Source: Planctomycetales bacterium (GTDB taxonomy: Bacteria > Planctomycetota > Planctomycetia > Pirellulales > Thermoguttaceae). Taken from it: DNA of 6,482 nt. The translations under genes and the position numbers were made by a program. Below the pieces are notes generated by a model. It was not told the DNA's origin, ran no database searches, and saw only the letters and a program-made list of their open reading frames with translations. Location: assembly GCA_007122045.1 (NCBI GenBank), contig SKJM01000838.1, positions 1-6,482 of the forward strand. The letters run 5' to 3'. This document shows positions 1 to 4,355 of this stretch, piece after piece; positions within the stretch are counted from its first letter, which is position 1, and each line of letters begins with the position of its first letter.

Positions 1-654
1 CAGATGGGCGAACGGCAGTTGCCGGTGGTGGCCGTCAACCTGGGCAAGCTGGGGTTTCTGGCGGACCTCAGCCCCGCCGAACTGCCCGAAATCCTGCGCG
101 ATTTTGCCGCCGGCAAACTCGGCGTTATTCAGCACCTGATGTTCCAGTGCTGCGTGGTCCGCCACGGCGAGGACGACGCAGCGTGCCGCCAACTCGGGCT
201 CAACGAGGTGGTGGTCTGGAGCGGTCCGACCTTCGCCATGATGGACCTCGATCTTTATGTTGACTCAGAATGGGTAACTACGTATAGTTGCGACGGTTTG
301 ATCCTCAGCACGCCGGTCGGGTCGACGGCCCACAGCCTCTCGGCCGGCGGGCCGATCCTGCGAAAGGAGTTGCAGGCCTTTGTCGTTTCGCCCATCAGCC
401 CCCACACCCTGACGAACCGGCCCGTCGTCGATTCGGCCGAGCGGGTGTACGAGTTTGCCGTGGCCAGGCCGAACGTGGGCACGTCGGTGGTCGTCGACGG
501 CCGCGTGTTGTGCACGCTTCAGCCGGGCGATCGGGTGCGCGTGCAGCAGGCGCGGCCCAGGTTCCAGTTGGTGGCGGCCCCCGGGCATAGCTATTACAAC
601 ACGTTGCGGGAGAAGTTGGGATGGGGCGGACGCCTCCAGATGAACCGGCAGTAG
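1..654 (+). CDS. nadK: NAD kinase, 3' part (5' end outside window)
   Basis: This enzyme phosphorylates NAD at the adenosine 2'-hydroxyl to make NADP, using ATP or polyphosphate, in the cytosol. The frame is open from base 1, so the first ATG at 4 is internal. The 217 visible residues follow the C-terminal three quarters of the family in order: GVNLGKLGFL-type segment (VNLGKLGFLADLSP, bases 34-75), the NE pair of the NAD site (about 205-210), the loop DGLILSTPVGSTAHSLSAGGP (about 292-354), and SPISPHTLTNRP (about 388-423). The usual length is about 280-305 residues, so roughly 70 are missing, including the GGDGT motif. The loop has Val where most bacteria have Thr (TPTGS) and His where most have Tyr; I recall this variant from planctomycetes. 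A Cys precedes the DG of the loop, where Gly, Ser or Ala is usual. The stop codon TAG overlaps the first bases of a repeat element. Identification is secure. Confidence 0.95.
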   Translation, partial: QMGERQLPVVAVNLGKLGFLADLSPAELPEILRDFAAGKLGVIQHLMFQCCVVRHGEDDAACRQLGLNEVVVWSGPTFAMMDLDLYVDSEWVTTYSCDGLILSTPVGSTAHSLSAGGPILRKELQAFVVSPISPHTLTNRPVVDSAERVYEFAVARPNVGTSVVVDGRVLCTLQPGDRVRVQQARPRFQLVAAPGHSYYNTLREKLGWGGRLQMNRQ

Positions 655-847
655 GTCCCGCGAGCCGAGCGGGACTTGTTGCACGAACGATGGCTCCGTT
701 GGAGTTCACGCTTTAGCGTGTCGAACGTGGACGCGCAACCCCAGCACGCTAAAGCGTGAACTCCACCAGTGCGCAGCCGCAACCCCGTTCCCGGACCCAG
801 CGAAACTTACGACAGGTTACGCCGTGCCGCTCGGCTCGCGGCACCTA
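652..847. repeat. nested palindromic repeat element (REP/MITE-like)
   Basis: Two inverted repeats are nested here. The outer units are 652-675 and 824-847, each itself a hairpin with a 7-bp stem and a 7-nt loop. Read on the opposite strand, the right unit matches the left at 22 of 24 positions, and the two differences are partners in the same base pair. The inner arms are 700-720 and 745-765: 21 bp, perfectly complementary, with a 24-nt spacer. Each inner arm also contains a small palindrome (CACGCT-TT-AGCGTG in the left arm). No open reading frame of credible composition lies inside, so the whole is non-coding. The form resembles REP/BIME elements or a non-autonomous transposable element. 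No target-site duplication is obvious. The mobile interpretation is inference; the symmetry is directly visible. Confidence 0.8.
655..675 (+). terminator. terminator-like hairpin after nadK
   Basis: A perfect 7-bp stem, GTCCCGC (655-661) with GCGGGAC (669-675), has a 7-nt loop and is followed by TTGTT. It begins directly after the nadK stop, so it could end that transcript. The run of T is poor for a classic intrinsic terminator. It is also the left unit of an inverted repeat pair whose partner lies at 824-847, so it may be a repeat element used secondarily as a terminator. Confidence 0.5.
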
Positions 848-857
848 CCTCTTACTC

Positions 858-864
858 GAAAGGA
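858..864 (+). promoter_or_regulatory. ribosome binding site of the 875 gene, in a hairpin loop
   Basis: GAAAGGA (858-864) lies 10 nt before ATG 875 and 7 nt before an in-frame GTG at 872, and supports this start region over the GTG at 824. The AAAGGA core sits in the 8-nt loop of a short hairpin, ACTCG (854-858) with CGAGT (867-871). Confidence 0.5.
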
Positions 865-874
865 TGCGAGTGTG

Positions 875-1759
875 ATGAGAACAAGGTTTCGTCTCCTATG
901 GGTTCTTGCGACCGCCGTGGCGTGCGTCTGGTCCGGCAGTCCGGCTCCGGCCGAATCGGAAGACGCCGCCGAGAAGTACACCCTCCGCTACCGCTTTCAA
1001 CCGGGCGAGACGATCCGCTGGAAGGTCAGCCACCGAAATCGGGTGCGTACGACCGTGGCCGGCGTGACCCAGACGGCCGAGTCGACCAGCGATTCGATCA
1101 AGGTGTGGCGGATGCGCGAGGTGCAGCCCGACGGGTCGGCCACGTTCGTCTACTCGGTCGAACAGGTTCAAATGCGGCAGATCCTCAGCGGCCGGGACGA
1201 GCTTCTGTTCGACAGCGAATCGGACGCCGAACAGCCGCACGGTTTCGAGCAGGTGGCCGAGGCCGTGGGCCGGCCCCTGTCGACCGTGACCCTCAGCGAC
1301 CGCGGCAAAGTGCTCCAGCGCGAGCGCGAGCTGCAAACCACGCCGGTCGAAAACGAAGGCGACATCACCATCCCGCTGCCCGACGAGCCCGTCGCCATGG
1401 GCGAGCGGTGGTCGCGTCCCCACGAGGTGCAAGTTCGCACCGAGGCGGGTGGGGTGCAGGCCATCCGCACCCGGCAGACGTTCACCCTCGACAGCGTGCG
1501 GCACGGCGTGGCGGTCATTCGGGTTCGCACCACGGTGCTCACGCCGGTGCGCGATCCGGCCATCGAGGCCCAGCTCACGCAAAGCGCCGCCTCGGGCGAA
1601 GTGCGGTTCGACGTCGACGCCGGCCGCGTGCTGAGCCAGCAGATGGACACCGACAAGCGCGTGGTCGGGTTCCGCGGCGAGGCCAGCAGCCTGCACTACG
1701 TAACCCGTTTCACCGAAGAACTGATCCCCGGCGAGCTTCGCACGGCGAGCGTCCCATAA
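875..1759 (+). CDS. exported protein of unknown function, planctomycete type
   Basis: The product has 294 residues from ATG 875 (GTG 872 would add one). The N-terminus is a signal peptide: basic MRTRFR, hydrophobic LLWVLATAVACVW, then a small-residue stretch with probable cleavage after APA (about residue 26). The mature protein begins with LRYRFQPGETIRWKV (37-51) and is rich in alternating beta-strand-like segments: VKVWRM-type strands near 76-80, FVYSVEQVQM (91-100), the Gly-Lys turn SDRGKVLQRE (141-150), an ERW motif at 177-179, and FDVDAGRVLSQQM (245-257). The layout suggests a single beta-rich periplasmic domain. No catalytic signature is visible. It resembles the conserved planctomycete hypothetical proteins that begin with an LxYxFxxGE strand; a relation to DUF6263 is possible but unchecked. 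The start at 875 is chosen because it gives a proper signal peptide and has a ribosome binding site; a longer frame from 824 would begin inside a repeat hairpin. The gene stands alone between a repeat and convergent nagA. Confidence 0.8.
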   Translation: MRTRFRLLWVLATAVACVWSGSPAPAESEDAAEKYTLRYRFQPGETIRWKVSHRNRVRTTVAGVTQTAESTSDSIKVWRMREVQPDGSATFVYSVEQVQMRQILSGRDELLFDSESDAEQPHGFEQVAEAVGRPLSTVTLSDRGKVLQRERELQTTPVENEGDITIPLPDEPVAMGERWSRPHEVQVRTEAGGVQAIRTRQTFTLDSVRHGVAVIRVRTTVLTPVRDPAIEAQLTQSAASGEVRFDVDAGRVLSQQMDTDKRVVGFRGEASSLHYVTRFTEELIPGELRTASVP

Positions 1760-1762
1760 TTT

Positions 1763-1871
1763 CGCCACCGGCCGACTTGCCCGGCTCGGAGCGGTGGTCA
1801 ATGGGCTACAGGGCAGGCCGCCCGTGTCGTAGCCGGTGACGAGCGCTCCGGGGGCAAGCCCGCAGGTGGCG
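1763..1871. repeat. long imperfect inverted repeat between convergent genes
   Basis: The left half (1763 to about 1816) and the reverse complement of the right half (about 1818 to 1871) align along nearly their whole length, starting CGCCACC, then CTTGCCC, GGAGCG and GGCTAC, with small gaps. The centre is the GGCCGCC region near 1818. It fills almost all of the 138-bp gap between the stop of the 875 gene and the stop of nagA. It could fold into a long hairpin on either strand and act as a bidirectional terminator. A local 6-bp hairpin, GGTGGC (1865-1870) with GCCACC (1881-1886), overlaps its right edge. Confidence 0.65.
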
Positions 1872-1897
1872 TCGGAGCCGGCCACCCCATTCGTTTC

Positions 1898-3076
1898 TTA
1901 GGCAGCCCGGTAGACAACCCGCCCGCCCACAATGGTAGCCCGTACTGAAAAGTCCGGGCCGAGCAGGACGAGGTCGGCGTCGTAGCCCGGGGCGATCCGC
2001 CCCTTGCTCTGCTCGAGCCCGAGGAGCCGGGCGGGGTTCTCCGTTACCGTTCGGATGGCCGCGGCCGGCGGGCAGCCGGTGTACTCGACCAGGCGGGCCA
2101 GCATCCGATCCAGTCCGACCGCCGTCCCAATGAGGGTTCCGTCGACGTACCTCGCAATGCCGTTTTGCGTTTCATACGAGAGGCCGTGATACACGTAGCG
2201 GCCGTCGGGAAGCCCCAGGGCCTGCGTGCCGTCGGTGATGGTGACGCAGCGCTCCGGCCCGAGGGCCTGGTAGGCAAGCCGCACCACCGCCGGGTGAATG
2301 TGGACCCCATCGACGATCACCTGGCACGTGATGTCGGGCCGCTCGAAAATGGCCGCCAGCGGGCCGGGGGCGCGGTGATGCAGCGACGGCATCGCGTTGA
2401 ACAAGTGCGTCACGTGCGTGATGCCCGCCTCGAAGCCGGCCAGGGTCTCTTCATAGGTCGCCCTCGAGTGCCCGTGCGAGGCAACCGTTCCACGACCGGC
2501 CAGCGCCCCGATCATCTCGCCGTTGCCCGGCAACTCCGGCGCGATGGTCATCATGCTCAGCCGGTCGCCCACGAGGGCGCCGATGTCGTCGAGAACCACC
2601 GGGGAGGGTTGGGCGAGACAATCGGGCTGGATCATGCCGCGTTTTTCCGGCGCGATGAACGGGCCTTCGAGGTGAATGCCCAGCAGATGCGCCCCGCCGA
2701 GATCGCGGCCGCTCCATTCCGCGGCCACACACAGGTGGGGGTTCTCCTTGCCCGGCATGTATACCGTGGTGGCCAGGAACCCGGTGGTGCCGAACCGAGC
2801 GCAGGTTCGCGAAAGGGCCTGCAGCGCTTCCGGAGTGGCGTCCAGCACGTCGGCGCCGCCGGCCCCCTGGATGTGGACGTCGATGAAGCCCGGCGCCAGG
2901 GTGCGGCCGCCGGCGTCGAGGACCTGCTCCGGCCGCCCGGCCGTGTTGGCAGCTCCCACGCTTTCGATCACCCCTCCCACGCTTTCGATCACCCCGTCGC
3001 GCACCAAGACCGATTGGGGCGCCGAACCTTCCGGAGCATCGTAGGGGCGACAGTTTTCGATCAAGAGGGAAGACAT
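1898..3076 (-). CDS. nagA: N-acetylglucosamine-6-phosphate deacetylase
   Basis: This cytosolic enzyme hydrolyses GlcNAc-6-phosphate to glucosamine-6-phosphate and acetate, feeding amino sugars into glycolysis or cell-wall recycling. The product has 392 residues from ATG 3076, close to the 382 of E. coli NagA. It is an amidohydrolase-superfamily TIM barrel with a small beta domain formed by both ends. Visible motifs in order: LAPGFIDVHIQGAGG (60-74), HLEGPF with metal-ligand Glu137, SHGHS with His203, THLFNAMP with His224, DGVHI with His259, TDG with the expected catalytic Asp282, and the C-terminal GxIAPGYDADLVLL (359-372). The first metal motif reads H-x-Q (His68, Gln70) instead of H-x-H. 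Residues 28-34 and 35-41 are the same seven residues, from an exact 21-bp tandem duplication. The start at 3076 is chosen because MSSLLIENC is the normal NagA beginning; the frame stays open further upstream to 3265, but that part is Arg/Pro-rich and unlike the family. No strong Shine-Dalgarno precedes it. No nagB, transporter or regulator is adjacent. Confidence 0.95.
   Translation of the reverse strand: MSSLLIENCRPYDAPEGSAPQSVLVRDGVIESVGGVIESVGAANTAGRPEQVLDAGGRTLAPGFIDVHIQGAGGADVLDATPEALQALSRTCARFGTTGFLATTVYMPGKENPHLCVAAEWSGRDLGGAHLLGIHLEGPFIAPEKRGMIQPDCLAQPSPVVLDDIGALVGDRLSMMTIAPELPGNGEMIGALAGRGTVASHGHSRATYEETLAGFEAGITHVTHLFNAMPSLHHRAPGPLAAIFERPDITCQVIVDGVHIHPAVVRLAYQALGPERCVTITDGTQALGLPDGRYVYHGLSYETQNGIARYVDGTLIGTAVGLDRMLARLVEYTGCPPAAAIRTVTENPARLLGLEQSKGRIAPGYDADLVLLGPDFSVRATIVGGRVVYRAA
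2953..2995 (-). repeat. exact 21-bp tandem duplication inside nagA
   Basis: Bases 2953-2974 recur at 2974-2995 with an offset of 21, so two identical 21-bp units lie head to tail. They encode GVIESVG twice (NagA residues 28-41). The frame is kept. Identity at silent positions suggests a recent event or an assembly artefact. Confidence 0.95.
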
Positions 3077-3106
3077 CGGATGCTCATGCTTGGGATGGAC
3101 GGCTCG

Positions 3107-3127
3107 GCGCGCCGGCCGGCGGCGCGC
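3107..3127. other. GC hairpin in the nagA leader
   Basis: GCGCGCC (3107-3113) pairs with GGCGCGC (3121-3127) around a 7-nt loop GGCCGGC. It lies between the proposed nagA promoter and the nagA start, so it would sit near the 5' end of that mRNA. No riboswitch family is recognised. Function unknown; it may only reflect GC-rich spacer sequence. Confidence 0.35.
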
Positions 3128-3138
3128 TTGTTCGCCGT

Positions 3139-3167
3139 AGCATACGGAAACCGGCACCCCACGGCAA
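3139..3167 (-). promoter_or_regulatory. candidate sigma70-like promoter of nagA
   Basis: On the minus strand TTGCCG (3167-3162) is followed after 17 nt by TATGCT (3144-3139). Each box matches the consensus at four of six positions. Transcription would start near 3132, giving a leader of about 55 nt before ATG 3076. The boxes overlap an inverted repeat, AACCGGCAC (3149-3157) with GTGCCGGTT (3191-3199), which could be a binding site or a chance feature of this GC-rich spacer. The rest of the divergent spacer (3168-3315) shows no clear promoter for the plus-strand gene. Confidence 0.4.
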
Positions 3168-3315
3168 GGAGGGGTTGGCTTTTCCGCCTTGTGCCGGTTC
3201 TCCGGGTCGGAGCCGGGAGGGGCCTTGGGCAAACGAGCATGACCCGCCGGACGTCTCGGAAGCATCGCGGTTCGGAGTGCCGATATGGACCGAGGGCGCT
3301 AGTGTTTACACGGGC

Positions 3316-3975
3316 ATGACGATGTTCAAAACCCTGGTTTACTCCGGAATCGGCCTGGGCGCGGCTGTCGTGGGGCCGTACCTGTTCTTTACGGCCCCCG
3401 ATCACGTCAACGCGGTCCGCCAGTCGGTCGCCGGCAACCGGTCGGCCGGCGTGTTGCCCGCCGACGCGGCAGGCGACCATTCAGCGGACGCGCCTTTCGC
3501 AGTGGATGAGGGCAGCACAAAGCCCCTTCCTCCCTTGGCAGGCCGGCCGGTGAGCGACTTCGGCGAGGTGTTCCGCTTCGACATCTCCACCTGCTGGATC
3601 GCCGAGCGGTGGCCGCACGTTTCCACCGGCTTGGCCCAATTGCAACTGAACGGGTACCGCGTGCCGCTGGTCACCGGAACCGACCAGACCGACCTGGCCG
3701 GGGCCCTGACTTATTACTTCAGCCCCCGGCAACGGGTTGAACGGCTGGTGTTTCACGGTACGACGGGCGATCCGAGCAGGCTGGTGGCGTTCCTCGGCCG
3801 GCATTACCGCTTCGTCCACCGGCCGGTGAACGATCCCGGCGTGTTCGTCTACGAGGCGGTCGACCGAAACGGCAACTTCGCCGGCTCGGCCGAGATACGT
3901 TCCTCCTGGACCGTGCGCGCCGACGAGCCGCTCCGCCGCTTCCAGGTGAAGCTGCAACTGGAACGGCCAACGTAG
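3316..3975 (+). CDS. membrane-anchored planctomycete-type protein (possibly DUF6690)
   Basis: The product has 219 residues from ATG 3316; ATG 3322 is an alternative two codons later. Residues 6-26 (TLVYSGIGLGAAVVGPYLFF and on) form a single hydrophobic segment, either a membrane anchor or an uncleaved signal. A low-complexity linker follows to about residue 75. The folded part (79-217) contains FRFDISTCWIAERWPHVSTG (86-105), NGYRVPLVTGT (112-122), LAGALTYYF (127-135), VERLVFHGTTGD (141-152), FLGRHYRF (159-166) and a last strand, FQVKLQLERP (209-218). From memory this pattern matches a planctomycete conserved protein called DUF6690; I could not check it. No catalytic motif is apparent. The start at 3316 is preferred because the frame upstream, open to 3175, lacks sensible composition and would bury the hydrophobic segment. 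There is no clear Shine-Dalgarno. The gene is divergent from nagA; no functional link is visible. Confidence 0.8.
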   Translation: MTMFKTLVYSGIGLGAAVVGPYLFFTAPDHVNAVRQSVAGNRSAGVLPADAAGDHSADAPFAVDEGSTKPLPPLAGRPVSDFGEVFRFDISTCWIAERWPHVSTGLAQLQLNGYRVPLVTGTDQTDLAGALTYYFSPRQRVERLVFHGTTGDPSRLVAFLGRHYRFVHRPVNDPGVFVYEAVDRNGNFAGSAEIRSSWTVRADEPLRRFQVKLQLERPT

Positions 3976-4006
3976 CGACGCCCCCCGCCTGCAATACCCG
4001 GCGTCG
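3976..4006 (+). terminator. terminator-like hairpin after the 3316 gene
   Basis: CGACGCC (3976-3982) pairs with GGCGTCG (4000-4006), a perfect 7-bp stem with a 17-nt loop, beginning at the first base after the stop codon. No T run follows, so any termination role is inferred from position and stem strength. Confidence 0.4.
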
Positions 4007-4017
4007 AAACGGGAACG

Positions 4018-4055
4018 TGTTTGACATCTCGCGGCCCGTGTGCTACGGTCAAACA
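4018..4055. promoter_or_regulatory. 8-bp inverted repeat straddling the promoter, possible operator
   Basis: TGTTTGAC (4018-4025) and GTCAAACA (4048-4055) are perfect inverted copies 22 nt apart, centre to centre about 30 bp, roughly three helical turns. One arm covers most of the -35 box and the other follows the -10 box. A dimeric regulator binding both arms on one DNA face is conceivable. No regulator gene is adjacent, and coincidence with the promoter sequence is possible. Confidence 0.35.
4021..4049 (+). promoter_or_regulatory. strong sigma70-like promoter with extended -10
   Basis: A perfect -35 box TTGACA (4021-4026) is followed after exactly 17 nt by TACGGT (4044-4049), which keeps the three most conserved -10 positions (T1, A2, T6). 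TGC directly before it gives an extended -10 (TGn). The predicted start is near 4056. The only substantial gene downstream is the DUF6807 protein gene at 4356, so the transcript would have a leader of about 300 nt, unless a closer promoter exists. The box pair is overlapped by the inverted repeat TGTTTGAC (4018-4025) and GTCAAACA (4048-4055). Confidence 0.65.
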
Positions 4056-4194
4056 ATGCCGGCAACCGGGTTGACCGCAACGGCCGCGCCTTCCCTGCCC
4101 CCCCGCCCCCCGCATGGGTGTTATGGCGCTACGCGGCCCAAGCCGGGTGATTCCAGGTTCTGGCTACTCCGCTTCTAGGTGCAACCTGTGCCCG

Positions 4195-4248
4195 TTGGAG
4201 TCCCGGCTTTTGCCGGCAAGAAGAAACCGCCTCAAGGCGGGACTCCAA
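4195..4248. repeat. palindromic repeat, related to the 700-765 element
   Basis: Outer arms TTGGAGTCCCG (4195-4205) and CGGGACTCCAA (4238-4248) are perfectly complementary. Each side also contains its own small hairpin: CCGGC-TTTT-GCCGG (4203-4216) on the left and CCGCC-TCAA-GGCGG (4227-4240) on the right. The two small hairpins differ in sequence but both pair fully. CCGTTGGAGT precedes the left side here (4192-4201) just as CCGTTGGAGT does at 697-706, so the two elements look like members of one family. It lies in the leader of the DUF6807 gene if the promoter at 4021 is used. The remaining spacer (4056-4194, 4249-4343) shows a C-rich tract at 4098-4111 but no convincing gene. Confidence 0.75.
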
Positions 4249-4343
4249 CCCAGGCGGCCTGCACCGAGAAACGAAACGCGCCGGTTCTTCCCGCATGCCG
4301 GCACACAAGAACCCTGTGCTACTGTTAGCACCCCCCCAAAAAA

Positions 4344-4350
4344 GAGGAGA
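4344..4350 (+). promoter_or_regulatory. ribosome binding site of the DUF6807 gene
   Basis: GAGGAGA ends 5 nt before ATG 4356, the strongest Shine-Dalgarno sequence in the window. It fixes the start codon and contrasts with the weak sites of the other genes. A C7A6 run (4331-4343) precedes it. Confidence 0.85.
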
Positions 4351-4355
4351 GAACG

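Noticed and set aside
652..847. CRISPR-like array from the repeated hairpins
   Set aside because: The units are inverted, nested and only two of each; there are no regular direct repeats with unique spacers.
875..934. Lipoprotein signal (Cys in TAVAC) in the exported protein
   Set aside because: The residue three before the Cys is Ala, not the usual Leu/Val/Ile of a lipobox, and an APA cleavage site follows. A plain signal peptide fits better.
769..1839. 356-codon plus-strand frame overlapping the exported protein gene
   Set aside because: The product is dominated by Arg, Gly and Ala from out-of-frame GC-rich codons, and it starts within the repeat element. The frame at 875 has a signal peptide and balanced composition.
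896..1885. 329-codon minus-strand frame opposite the exported protein gene
   Set aside because: It runs through the inverted repeat at 1763-1871, has low-complexity His/Arg/Gly composition, and has no recognisable motif.
3149..3199. Riboswitch in the nagA leader
   Set aside because: The stem AACCGGCAC/GTGCCGGTT lies upstream of the proposed transcription start, and no known riboswitch core was recognised.
3077..3265. N-terminal extension of NagA to an upstream start at 3265
   Set aside because: The added 63 residues are Pro/Arg-rich and unlike the family, and they would cross the proposed nagA promoter. The start at 3076 gives the normal NagA length.
2165..3319. 384-codon plus-strand frame opposite nagA
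   Set aside because: The minus strand encodes an intact, motif-complete NagA over the same bases; this frame is its shadow.
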